NCBI RefSeq assembly: GCF_003026475.1
Contig: NZ_PYMC01000004.1
Coordinates: 124,001-188,000 of the forward strand
Source: Photobacterium lipolyticum
Lineage (GTDB): Bacteria > Pseudomonadota > Gammaproteobacteria > Enterobacterales > Vibrionaceae
DNA: 64,000 nucleotides
Direction of reading: 5' to 3'
Below are positions 1-9,005 of the stretch, piece by piece (positions within the stretch are counted from its first letter, which is position 1; each line of letters starts with the position of its first letter). The notes beneath the pieces are model-generated. The model saw nothing but the letters and a program-made list of their open reading frames with translations, made no database searches and was not told the DNA's origin. The position numbers and the translations under genes are program-made.

Positions 1-3000
1 CATAATCTTGGGCCATGACGATACGAAAACAAACTCTCTGCTTCACGAATATCAAATTGAGTACTTGTCGTACTCATTGAACTCGCTTTAACTCGCAAAT
101 TTAAGGCAAGTTCTTGCCCTGTTGGACCAAAGAACAGCTGTCTGATATCTTTCGCTTGCTTAATTTTATTCAGCGTTACAATACGCAGGGGTAACTTTTC
201 ACCATCTACTTCAGCTAACTTAAGCGTACCGTTATCCCAATAAGCAAAAGGTTGTAACTCTTCAGTGATAAACTTATCGATTCGCCCTTGAGGTTTAAAC
301 ATAGTCGCAAAATCATCGATAGCAACTTCCCCCCGACCTTGTAATGCAAAAGGAAAGCGCCCTTCAATGGCTTGACGATAAAATGAATACACCTGTTCTT
401 GCCATTGCTTATTCAAATACCCAAGACCGCCATTTATCACGCGTTTCCACGCCTGTTCATCCAGCGTTTTGACCCAATTAGCAACCTGACCTGGTGCCCG
501 GCTAGATAAGCGGCGGAAGGTAACTAAAGCATCCTGGCTTCCCGCAGCGTGAGCCTTGGCTTTCGCATACAACGTTTTCTCCGGTTCGCTACTTGTCACC
601 GCGCTATCAAAGTATGTGTTTAAACTATCAAGCTCAGCTATCAACTCATCAATTGGCGCGCTTTTTCCCTGAATCGCCATAAAAGACGCATAACTACTGA
701 ATGCTTCGTTCACCACATAAGATGGTTGAAGCCGAATCAGCTTATCGCCTGCTATCTGGTTAATCTTATCAACCTTTTTAAGTACTTTTGATACTTTTTT
801 CAGGCCAAGTTGCTTTGCCGCTTTCGCATTCCCTTTAGTATCAGAATCATTTTCAGAGGCTAACGTTGTATTTATCACAACAGCATTAAGCACATCCACA
901 AATGGACTACTTGCAGGCTCACGAGAAATTTTTATGGCATAAGCAAGATCTGCCATGCTAGCGTAATCTTTTATTTCAATATTATTTACCAGCTCTTTCC
1001 ACTGATATACATAATCGGAATAATAAAGCCTCTGAACTTTCTTGCTTAATTCTGTCAGCTCTGCAACCGATGCAACCGACATATCACCCTGAATAGATTT
1101 AAACTCTTCAAGTTGCTTCTTCAACAGTGATGATTTAACCGATAAATCAATGTTTGAATGCCCTTGCCGAGTATAAAGTTCAGGTAACAGGTAACCATGA
1201 AAGCCAGGTTTAAACTGAAAAACTGAGGTAAATTTATCACCCAGTTGACGACGAACGTCTACTCTATTTCGGTATTCAGGCAATGCCTTAACACGAGCGT
1301 AAATTAAACGTTCAGGCGATAACCCCTCTAAGTTCTGGACCGCAACCGAGATCAACTCATCATTAGGCTTTAATACGCTGCCGTAATCACTGTCGAATAG
1401 ATCTGCCATCAGAAGGCTCAACTTACTCAGACTATCAGCAGAGATATCACCTTGATCATCTAAGGTATCTACCAAATAGTTAATCATTTCGTTCTGATCT
1501 AATCTTCGCGGATCAAATAACATCTGATAATAACGCAGCAACTCAAAGACTTTACTTGGATTACCTAAGTTAACATATACATACAGCTCACTACTCAATA
1601 GATCAGCAATCTGAGGCAGTAAAAATAATTGCAACTGCTGCTGATACACATATCGGATCTGCTCTGCCGTATCTTTTTGTTTAATACTAACTCTCTGGTA
1701 CCAAGGTAAAGGTTTATAACCGTCTTGATCGACCTCGCGAAATTCATTCAACACCGGAATAAGTTCGGCCAGCCCCGTATGCCCTTCTCGCAAGCGATTA
1801 ACATCATTACGATATAGACTAAGTTCCGTTGTAGCCTTGCTTCTAAAGGCTTCATCCAGATTCCAGTTATCACGAAGTTGCAAACCAAATAAAGCAACGC
1901 CAGCCGACACGCCCAAAACAAAAACACTTCGAGCAGCAATATAGCCATAATGACGGTGTTTATTTACGCCGACAATCTCCGCTTCAGGTATGATGACGTG
2001 ACTGAAAATTCGGCTAGAAAATAAGTTTTTTCGCCCTTGTGGTTGAGCTCGAACGGCATCGGCATTGAACGCGGCTTTTTCCGCGACCAATTGGGTTAAC
2101 AGATCATAACTTTCGCCTTTTTGTCCCGTTGTAACTAAATACATTCCGCGTAACCAAACGGCCTGACGAACCCGATTTTCTCGCCCGATATTTGTCAGTA
2201 ATTCATTGGCTCTTTCAAAGATAACACGCAATTGATATGGCAGAGCAATAATGGAATCAGCCTCCTCTTTACGTGCATCACGCAATAGTTGGAATTGCTG
2301 TTGAGACAAATTCTTCAATATATCTTGGCATGAGCGGTCTAATTGATGAGGTTCAAAATGCAGTTTCTCATCAATTGAAAACGTTACCCCGAATGGGTTT
2401 TCAACATCCCCCCCATAATAACTCGAAAAAAAGTTCACAAAGTCTGAAATCGTATCGGCTTTGGTAAACACACTGTATACCGGAAGTAATAGCCCCGTAT
2501 GTGCTCCCAACTCAAGAATGGCTTCTTGAAGATTTGTGCTAAGGATCTGGCGAGCTTTTTTATCACATTGTAAAAAATGATCACAACCAATAGCCATGAT
2601 CACACCATTAATAGCCTGGCGAGGTCGATATTTTAATAACTGCTTGGCAAGTACTCGCCATAGACCTTCGTCAATGCCTTCATTGTCAAATAAACGATGG
2701 CCGACTTCAATCACCACAACATTATCATTGTTCCAAAAACGAATATATTGGTCGGTATCACTCTCATCATTAGCCCGATGTAATACCGGTTCTAAGTTGT
2801 TTTGCTGTAATAAGGCGCTTTTCGCATCTTTTTCGCCACCAATTACCACATACCAAGGCAGTTCATATAAGCTTTTTAGCTTGTTACCTCTAACCCCACG
2901 CAGTTGTTTTACTGCTGCTTTAAAAAGCTGATGGATAATTCTGACATCTTGTTTAAATAAAATGGTTTGATCGTGCTGTTGTTCTTTATTCTTTGAGTAT

Positions 3001-3167
3001 GGATACCAATAGGCTAAAAATAAGGCGAGAACAGCTGCAACAAAAAAACAGATGACAATAACCGGCTTTAAGAAAGAGTCAGGATCGGTTGGTATCCATA
3101 ACCATGTCGCACCAAAGCAAGCTAGCAAAGCTATCGACAGCATAAGTAATGGTTTATTTATTTTCAT
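1..3167 (-). CDS. tssM: T6SS membrane-complex protein TssM (IcmF), 3' end cut by window edge
   Basis: About 1055 codons read without a stop from an ATG at 3167 to the window edge, so the C-terminus is missing. TssM is the large inner-membrane protein that, with TssL and TssJ, forms the envelope-spanning complex anchoring the baseplate. Visible are two N-terminal membrane segments (about residues 4-22 and 34-54), a cytoplasmic GTPase-like domain, and a third membrane segment near residue 410, followed by a long periplasmic part. The usual Walker A is degenerate: GGEKDAKS stands where GxxxxGKS/T is expected, with Ala replacing the Gly before Lys, so nucleotide binding is doubtful. The gene starts 5 bases after the tssL stop, so it is co-transcribed with it. 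Confidence 0.93.
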   Translation of the reverse strand, partial: MKINKPLLMLSIALLACFGATWLWIPTDPDSFLKPVIVICFFVAAVLALFLAYWYPYSKNKEQQHDQTILFKQDVRIIHQLFKAAVKQLRGVRGNKLKSLYELPWYVVIGGEKDAKSALLQQNNLEPVLHRANDESDTDQYIRFWNNDNVVVIEVGHRLFDNEGIDEGLWRVLAKQLLKYRPRQAINGVIMAIGCDHFLQCDKKARQILSTNLQEAILELGAHTGLLLPVYSVFTKADTISDFVNFFSSYYGGDVENPFGVTFSIDEKLHFEPHQLDRSCQDILKNLSQQQFQLLRDARKEEADSIIALPYQLRVIFERANELLTNIGRENRVRQAVWLRGMYLVTTGQKGESYDLLTQLVAEKAAFNADAVRAQPQGRKNLFSSRIFSHVIIPEAEIVGVNKHRHYGYIAARSVFVLGVSAGVALFGLQLRDNWNLDEAFRSKATTELSLYRNDVNRLREGHTGLAELIPVLNEFREVDQDGYKPLPWYQRVSIKQKDTAEQIRYVYQQQLQLFLLPQIADLLSSELYVYVNLGNPSKVFELLRYYQMLFDPRRLDQNEMINYLVDTLDDQGDISADSLSKLSLLMADLFDSDYGSVLKPNDELISVAVQNLEGLSPERLIYARVKALPEYRNRVDVRRQLGDKFTSVFQFKPGFHGYLLPELYTRQGHSNIDLSVKSSLLKKQLEEFKSIQGDMSVASVAELTELSKKVQRLYYSDYVYQWKELVNNIEIKDYASMADLAYAIKISREPASSPFVDVLNAVVINTTLASENDSDTKGNAKAAKQLGLKKVSKVLKKVDKINQIAGDKLIRLQPSYVVNEAFSSYASFMAIQGKSAPIDELIAELDSLNTYFDSAVTSSEPEKTLYAKAKAHAAGSQDALVTFRRLSSRAPGQVANWVKTLDEQAWKRVINGGLGYLNKQWQEQVYSFYRQAIEGRFPFALQGRGEVAIDDFATMFKPQGRIDKFITEELQPFAYWDNGTLKLAEVDGEKLPLRIVTLNKIKQAKDIRQLFFGPTGQELALNLRVKASSMSTTSTQFDIREAESLFSYRHGPRL

Positions 3168-3172
3168 ATGAT

Positions 3173-4327
3173 TTATTCTTGTTGTTGTCTATGTCGACGT
3201 ACTGATGCATTAAGCCCAAAACGAACATTCAGTTCATTTTTAAGTATTTTGGCTTTAATCAGATCCGTTTGATTGGGCACAATTAATTCTGCACCACCGG
3301 CAATATCACGCAGCTTCACGGTATATCCCGAAGCTTTAAGGTCTTTAGCTAGTCGCTCAGCATCGACTCGATTAGAAAAATCAGCCAATAGCACCTCCCA
3401 CTCAATTACTGATGGTGCCTCTATATTATTGGCGGTGTGTTCATCTTGTGCTTTTTTATCAACTAAACCTAGATCATCTGCGGTACTGATATAGACCAAA
3501 TCATCCTTCTGGGTTGTATGAATAAACCCATTCATATTCAATGATGTAAAGGCAAACAATGTCGATTCACTGCGATTTTTATACCAAAACTCTGAAAACA
3601 GATATGACCCCAAAACCACCAAGAAACTAATTAGCAATAGTTTTGATACGCTAAGAAAACACCACGGTTTTTGAATTTCAGGTAAATCTGGTGTTTTAGG
3701 TACAGATAGCACTGAATCTTCGCGATAATAACGAATCACACTGTAAAGCTCAGACTGTAATTCATTGATCTTACGCCGATCGGAATGGCGATACTTCCCC
3801 ATAAATCCCAGCATAATGAGGACATACTGCAATTCTAAAAAATCGACCAATTTCGAAGGCTGTCGACGAGCTTGTTCAAGCAAGTGGAAAAATACCTCAC
3901 CTCCATCTCGCTGATTAAAAACCTTACTTAATAGCGAGTGATTTTCCCATCGGGATTTTTCTCCCCAACCAGTGTATAAAATAGTTTCATCAAAAGCGGC
4001 ACAGAGCACGAAACAACTTTTTTCTATCACGCTAGGATGATAATCCAAAAATAGCCCACGACGCTTAAAATCAGCAATACCATCTAATAGTTGCTGGCGA
4101 AAACCGTCGATATCAAGCGGTGAGCCCTGTCGCGGCAAACTCACCAATAACGCTAATAACTCACTACTGGCGTTTAACAATGGATTGCCATAAATGGCTA
4201 AATTTTCGATTAATTTCTGGGTTCCACTCAAATCAAGTGATACTTCTGAACCTTCACGCTGAGCTTGGATCGCTGATTCAGAACGACGAATCGAAATCGT
4301 TTCTTGTTCATTAAATAATGATGTCAT
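3173..4327 (-). CDS. tssL: T6SS membrane-complex protein TssL (DotU) with C-terminal SPOR-like domain
   Basis: The 384-residue protein has a cytoplasmic DotU domain (about residues 35-205), one membrane helix (about 223-247) and a periplasmic tail. TssL is the inner-membrane partner of TssM. Most TssL proteins end soon after the helix; this one continues about 135 residues. The last 75 (about 308-380) look like a SPOR domain: a WEVLLADFSNRVDAERLAK-type opening, then an alternating strand/helix pattern ending near VRR. SPOR domains bind denuded peptidoglycan, so this is probably a specialised TssL with its own cell-wall anchor. It lies 11 bases after tssK. Confidence 0.92.
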   Translation of the reverse strand: MTSLFNEQETISIRRSESAIQAQREGSEVSLDLSGTQKLIENLAIYGNPLLNASSELLALLVSLPRQGSPLDIDGFRQQLLDGIADFKRRGLFLDYHPSVIEKSCFVLCAAFDETILYTGWGEKSRWENHSLLSKVFNQRDGGEVFFHLLEQARRQPSKLVDFLELQYVLIMLGFMGKYRHSDRRKINELQSELYSVIRYYREDSVLSVPKTPDLPEIQKPWCFLSVSKLLLISFLVVLGSYLFSEFWYKNRSESTLFAFTSLNMNGFIHTTQKDDLVYISTADDLGLVDKKAQDEHTANNIEAPSVIEWEVLLADFSNRVDAERLAKDLKASGYTVKLRDIAGGAELIVPNQTDLIKAKILKNELNVRFGLNASVRRHRQQQE

Positions 4328-4338
4328 GCATGGAGTTC

Positions 4339-5661
4339 CTAGCGAATCACAAAAAATTCAATATCAACATCACCAATACGATTATCGACATGCAGTGCGA
4401 TTGGTTCATCTTTTTGAATTAACTCTCGCCATAAGGCCGACTGGGTATCGATCTCAAAATAAGCGGCATCACTACGGGCTTTTAATTCTGATGGAGGAAC
4501 AGGTAAAGCACGTAAAGGTACGCCAGAAAGTGCATTTCGAACAAGGTCAGCTATCATGCTATTGCCCGCGACTTTACTGACTAACGGGAACTGCTCGCTG
4601 AGCTTTACAGAGCCTAGCGATGACGAAACCACTAGAACAAAACGCCCTGAATTAAACAGCCCACGATCTTGTACAAGGGTGCGTAATAATCGACGTTTTT
4701 CAAATAGGCTGGAATCCCAAACAAGGGTCGTTAAACTATCTAGTCGCACTTCTCGTAACAAAATACGGATATCAGAAAATAAACCAGAAAAAAGCGAATA
4801 AAGTCGGCTATTATCCCAGCGATCATATTCCTGCGGCATTTTCCCTTCTAATCCCTGCATTTCACCAACAATTTTTAAGCATTCATGATAAATACTTTGC
4901 GGGGCTACCGTACCCGTATCTAACCAGGACTTCACACTTGGCAGCCACCGGCCCAAAGCTTGCAGCCATAGATAATCACGGATCAATGCTTGATGACTTT
5001 TGCTCGCAGATTCAACCTGTAAGCGTTGTGAGATACTTCGAGCCCGATACTGCATCTGCGCGTAAATATCATTCACATTATTTTGCAGGTAATCAGAAAC
5101 GGTAAAATATAAGCAAACCGGAATGAACGCTTTATTCAATACCACTTCACCATCTGACTTATGCTCTGTCACATGGGCAATAGGAATCAAGGTGTAGTCT
5201 TGCAGGTCATCACCTTCTAATTTCAACTCAATATTTAACCCCGCCAGTTCGAGCTGAAGCGCTTCGCTGTGATCGCGGCTAGTATCGAAGATATTGTGAT
5301 CAAGGCGGTGATAGCGGCGATGCCTATCCTGCTCGTTACCAATATCAACTACACCGGAACGGTAAATAGGTAGTGCAAGGTAGACTAGCTTATCATTGGC
5401 ACCTGATGGAATTTCAAGCGCCAAACCATTTTGAATATCAAATGGAGTGCCATCAGGAAACAAACCCTTCGCGCTTTTGATCCCTACTTTACCGATATTG
5501 CTTAATGATTTATCAAACTCCAATTCCGCCAACCCGTACCGATTCGGGTTCATCAGCTCACGATAATCTTTAACAAACCCTTCAAGGTAGCGCTCTTGCT
5601 GCTGGAAATGTTGCGGACTAAGAAACATGCCTTCAGACCAAACTACTTTTTTCTTATCCAT
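4339..5661 (-). CDS. tssK: T6SS baseplate protein TssK
   Basis: The 440-residue protein matches TssK in length and in its opening (VVWSEGMFLSPQHFQQQERY), the family's most conserved segment. TssK trimers connect the TssEFG baseplate wedges to the TssM/TssL membrane complex in the cytoplasm. An AGAGGA ribosome site precedes the ATG at 5661. The gene starts 6 bases after the tssJ stop and is followed by tssL, the normal J-K-L-M order. No truncation or unusual insertion is seen. Confidence 0.96.
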   Translation of the reverse strand: MDKKKVVWSEGMFLSPQHFQQQERYLEGFVKDYRELMNPNRYGLAELEFDKSLSNIGKVGIKSAKGLFPDGTPFDIQNGLALEIPSGANDKLVYLALPIYRSGVVDIGNEQDRHRRYHRLDHNIFDTSRDHSEALQLELAGLNIELKLEGDDLQDYTLIPIAHVTEHKSDGEVVLNKAFIPVCLYFTVSDYLQNNVNDIYAQMQYRARSISQRLQVESASKSHQALIRDYLWLQALGRWLPSVKSWLDTGTVAPQSIYHECLKIVGEMQGLEGKMPQEYDRWDNSRLYSLFSGLFSDIRILLREVRLDSLTTLVWDSSLFEKRRLLRTLVQDRGLFNSGRFVLVVSSSLGSVKLSEQFPLVSKVAGNSMIADLVRNALSGVPLRALPVPPSELKARSDAAYFEIDTQSALWRELIQKDEPIALHVDNRIGDVDIEFFVIR

Positions 5662-5667
5662 TATTTG

Positions 5668-6141
5668 TTAGTCCTCTTGACCGATAATGCTAACATTAAT
5701 GCCATCAATTCTGGCATCAATAACAATTGGCTGCCCCGCCTGAACGGGTAAAATCGCTTTATTTTTCGCCTCTCGATAGTCGGCAAATGCCGCAACAACA
5801 CCAACGTATTTTGTTTCAGTGATCAGAGGCAGTACGACTTGACGTTTTTCATTGGGTAACACGCTGTCTAGGCTGCGCTTTGATAATAGGCCCGCTTTTA
5901 ATACCCCTTGATCGTCGTTATATAAGTCAATAAAACTCGCCTGGTTGAATGCCTCACTATCCTGCAATTGATAGAACCGAATTTCCAATGGAGAAGCTAG
6001 GCCATCAATATTAGGATTAATGTTATTAGCAGCTTCAATATTAACAACAACTTGCAATGGAGATGCATCTTGCCAAAACGCTAAATAGCTGCACCCATTA
6101 AGCGATAGCATGACGAGAACCATGAACATTTTTCTTACCAT
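5668..6141 (-). CDS. tssJ: T6SS outer-membrane lipoprotein TssJ
   Basis: This is a 157-residue lipoprotein with a short hydrophobic signal and the lipobox LNGC around residue 17. The body has a TssJ-like beta-sandwich pattern, including a PLEIRFYQL stretch typical of the family. TssJ sits in the outer-membrane inner leaflet and binds the TssM periplasmic domain. The ATG at 6141 overlaps the stop of the FHA gene and has GGAG 7 bases upstream. A GTG one codon earlier (6144) is possible but has poorer spacing. The overlap implies translational coupling. Confidence 0.93.
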   Translation of the reverse strand: MVRKMFMVLVMLSLNGCSYLAFWQDASPLQVVVNIEAANNINPNIDGLASPLEIRFYQLQDSEAFNQASFIDLYNDDQGVLKAGLLSKRSLDSVLPNEKRQVVLPLITETKYVGVVAAFADYREAKNKAILPVQAGQPIVIDARIDGINVSIIGQED

Positions 6142-7118
6142 CACTTTTCTCCGAGTGACTGTTTGATACGTAAACTTTCACTAAAATAAGCTTTGAACTT
6201 CAATTGCCAGTCCTGGTTATCTTGCTGACGCTGGAAGTAACGTTTATACATCTCCCAATAATCTGGTTTGCGACTAAAAAAGCCGGGCTGGGTTAAGTCG
6301 TTGAACATTTCTTCGAGATGATTTGGAGCCATTTCATCCATTAATCGACCAAGCGCCATTTCAGCAGCCTGCATCATACTCTCTTGCTGTTTAATCATCT
6401 GCTGCGGATCTATGCCTGTAGATGTTGTTATGTCGCGTTGAAGCCTTACGGGTGACATCCGATTTGGGATCGCCATCGTGGTAAGACGCTCTGACTTATC
6501 CGCAGTGAATGGATCATCATCAAAGCTATCGTCGTTAAAACGATCGATCTGAAACGGTTCCAATTGTGGTAGCACTTCAGGTTCAAGAGCGCCAAAAGGG
6601 TCAAGTTCAACCTGGCAGGATCTGGTTGAGTCTGAGGTGGCTGAAAACGACAATTTGGCATCAATAGCATGATCAACAGCTTCAGGCTTTACATGCCGAT
6701 TCAACGCGGGTTGATCGCTCCCAAAAGGGTCATCCCCCCATTCACCTAATGATGAAGATTCTGCCGTAATGGACGGTTTAGCCGTCGCTCGCTCAGGAAC
6801 AAAGCATGACACCATTAAACGGTAACGGCCCAAATCAAGCACATCACCGTCATTCAAGCCCGAGGTGTTATTTTTACCGAGCGGTTGGTGATTACCATTA
6901 ATAAATAGCCCATTGGTACTGACATCCATTACCTGATAACCGCGGCTACCTCGATTGATAATGGCGTGTGTACCCGATATTGACCTCGACACATCAGACA
7001 ATTGCATCGTTGTACCGTAAGATCGACCAATACTTCCCCCATCTTCTGGAAAATTTTTAGTCCACTCAGAAATTGGTTCTCCATCAGGAGAGCTTATAAT
7101 TCTTAACGATAACGGCAT
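6141..7118 (-). CDS. T6SS-associated FHA-domain protein (TagH/ImpI type)
   Basis: The 325-residue protein starts with an FHA domain (about residues 1-105) showing GSIGRS, the SISGTHA segment and STNGLFINGN, the phosphothreonine-binding loops. A low-complexity acidic linker rich in DPFG/DDPF follows, then a C-terminal helical domain seen in T6SS FHA proteins (PDYWEMYKRYF region). Such proteins regulate T6SS assembly, often downstream of a Ser/Thr kinase; none is visible in this window. The start at 7118 has AGGAGAGG just upstream, right after the preceding gene's stop. A longer reading from 7160 would overlap that gene and lacks this site. Confidence 0.88.
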   Translation of the reverse strand: MPLSLRIISSPDGEPISEWTKNFPEDGGSIGRSYGTTMQLSDVSRSISGTHAIINRGSRGYQVMDVSTNGLFINGNHQPLGKNNTSGLNDGDVLDLGRYRLMVSCFVPERATAKPSITAESSSLGEWGDDPFGSDQPALNRHVKPEAVDHAIDAKLSFSATSDSTRSCQVELDPFGALEPEVLPQLEPFQIDRFNDDSFDDDPFTADKSERLTTMAIPNRMSPVRLQRDITTSTGIDPQQMIKQQESMMQAAEMALGRLMDEMAPNHLEEMFNDLTQPGFFSRKPDYWEMYKRYFQRQQDNQDWQLKFKAYFSESLRIKQSLGEK

Positions 7119-7119
7119 A

Positions 7120-7851
7120 TTACCTCTCCTCACATTGAGCAATTGCTTGATTAAACTCACTTATAAATAGTGGGTACTGCTTGGTGAATTTCTTTGAAAA
7201 ATAGACACCTAAAGGTTTCTCTTTCATGACCTTTCGCGTGATAGCCCGGTGACTAACACCTAAGCTTTTTATGGCTTCTTCCATGACAAAATCATTCGCG
7301 AGTACTGCCCCAACCTCGCCAGATAGTAGCAACTCAACTAATGTTACTGACTGCCGTGGTTTTTTCTCGACTCGATAGCCTGCTTTATGTAGCCAGAACC
7401 ATTTATTGGAACCAAAAATCGCGGTAACAACAACCTCGTCCTTGAACATTTCACTCTGGGGATCTATCGAATCTGATAAGCTAAACCAACTCCATACCTG
7501 GCTCATCACTGACGCAGAATAATCCGCGTATTTACTACGAAAAGAGTTGGGTGATGCTAAGAAGAAACCATGCTGCTCACCCACTTCGACAAGGATCTGC
7601 GCGCGGTCCCAGTCTGTCATCGTGAGCTGATACGGTTGCTGCATTACTCTCATTATGCATTTGAGCTTTTCGATACCGGGGCCTTTCATCTGTCCATTTT
7701 CCTGATACTGGTATGGCCGCCATTCCTGGGTAGCAAGTAATAACCGCTCGGGACGAGCTTCGCTCCAGGCGTCAAAACTCGCACCCAAAACGAGGAAAAA
7801 AGCCAATAAAGACTGAAACCAGTGAGTTTTAAATAACATAGCTAAACTCAT
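7120..7851 (-). CDS. periplasmic solute-binding protein, family-3 (amino-acid type) fold, inside T6SS operon
   Basis: The 243-residue protein has a signal peptide (hydrophobic residues about 10-28, cleavage near SEA) and then an SBP family-3-like pattern: ATQEWRPYQY at the start, a GPGIEKLKCIM helix, and a later ALVANDF-like hinge (residues AVLANDFVMEEA). It probably binds a small amino-acid-like ligand. No ABC permease or ATPase is nearby, so a sensing role is more likely than uptake. The start overlaps the preceding gene by 4 bases and the stop abuts the FHA start. It is the fourth gene of the non-structural module between tssH and the FHA gene. Confidence 0.75.
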   Translation of the reverse strand: MSLAMLFKTHWFQSLLAFFLVLGASFDAWSEARPERLLLATQEWRPYQYQENGQMKGPGIEKLKCIMRVMQQPYQLTMTDWDRAQILVEVGEQHGFFLASPNSFRSKYADYSASVMSQVWSWFSLSDSIDPQSEMFKDEVVVTAIFGSNKWFWLHKAGYRVEKKPRQSVTLVELLLSGEVGAVLANDFVMEEAIKSLGVSHRAITRKVMKEKPLGVYFSKKFTKQYPLFISEFNQAIAQCEER

Positions 7852-9005
7852 TGCTGCTCCTGCATCGATTTCCCTTTCGAACGAATAACACTTCCATTAG
7901 TGCCGTATACATCACTCGCCATCTCCATTAACACGAATGGTATTTGTTGCCCTATTCGCTGAGCTTGTTCAAAACTAACCGCAATATCTGGCGGTGATAT
8001 ATGACCAACAGGTAGTTCTCCGGGCTTCACTTTTCCTCTTAATATCTGTAAGCCATATAATCCGGCCTGATGCGCGTTATTAACAAAGCTCACGCCAAAC
8101 GACATCAACGCACTGTCAGGGCCGCTTTTCACAACATCAGGTACGGCAGAAATAACCGCTAATCCATCAGAATAGGCGTTGATCTCAGCCATTCTCGATA
8201 ACAGACTAGAACTCCCTGTCAGCCATAATAAGCTGTTACCAAGCGTGGGGTCGTCTTGCTGAAGTTCATGTATCGCTCTTCGCATTGACACATCAAGCCC
8301 AAGGAATGGATCCTCTTCATCAACAATAATCGGTACGATTTTTACGCCATTTTTCTCCGCGACTTTCTTAAGCGGCAGGTACTGAGTTGTGTAGGCGCTT
8401 TGATTATTTTTCGCGTATAAGATACCGATTTGTTTAAGTGATGGCTTGAATCGCTTCATGAATGTCAGCGTCACATCCGCAGACAAGTTCAGGGATGTAA
8501 AGGCGAAATTGTCTCCGGACCCTTGATCGCTCTCGATAAGCCCAAGTTGCACCGGATCTTTTGCATTAACCGATACAACCGGTACTTTCCCGCCCTTGTA
8601 AATATGACGAACAGCAACAGTCGCTTTCGAACCAACGGTATAAATTAAGCTCGTTTTATCTTCAGCATCTAAAAGCATCTGAATCAACAGTTGTTGTGTA
8701 TCATCACTGTCTTCCGCTGCTGGCAGTTTTCTCACCATGATATGAGCTTGAGGTAATTCCCGGCTATATATCCCGAGTAATGTTTTCAATGCGATATCAT
8801 ACGATATTGCCTGACGTGACACGATCACCAATATCTTCGGGATCGATTCCATCGGCATAAATTCAACCCCATCACGGCTCGTCTTTGCTTGCCAATGACT
8901 GCTCTTTAATGGTTGCAGATCCTCTCCGAGCCAAGTTGGCCACTGGGATACCGCAAATGAACTTGAACTCCATGCCAAAGCGATTAAAAAGAAAACACGG
9001 CTCAT
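7848..9005 (-). CDS. periplasmic ABC-substrate-binding-like protein (PF04392 type), inside T6SS operon
   Basis: The 385-residue protein has a signal peptide (about residues 1-18) and a two-lobed periplasmic-binding pattern: ILVIVSRQAISYDIALKTLL, an IYTVGSKATVAVRH segment, VPVVSVNAKDP and FKPSLKQIGILYAKN. These match the ABC_sub_bind (TrpX/YckC-like) family. As for its neighbour, no transporter partner is present. The gene overlaps both flanking genes by 4 bases (ATGA type), so the sensor-MFS gene, this gene and the next binding protein are translationally coupled. Its ligand is unknown. Confidence 0.75.
   Translation of the reverse strand: MSRVFFLIALAWSSSSFAVSQWPTWLGEDLQPLKSSHWQAKTSRDGVEFMPMESIPKILVIVSRQAISYDIALKTLLGIYSRELPQAHIMVRKLPAAEDSDDTQQLLIQMLLDAEDKTSLIYTVGSKATVAVRHIYKGGKVPVVSVNAKDPVQLGLIESDQGSGDNFAFTSLNLSADVTLTFMKRFKPSLKQIGILYAKNNQSAYTTQYLPLKKVAEKNGVKIVPIIVDEEDPFLGLDVSMRRAIHELQQDDPTLGNSLLWLTGSSSLLSRMAEINAYSDGLAVISAVPDVVKSGPDSALMSFGVSFVNNAHQAGLYGLQILRGKVKPGELPVGHISPPDIAVSFEQAQRIGQQIPFVLMEMASDVYGTNGSVIRSKGKSMQEQQ

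Noticed and set aside
7120..7160. 41-base overlap between the FHA gene and the binding-protein gene
   Set aside because: The FHA start at 7118 has a strong ribosome site and removes the overlap.
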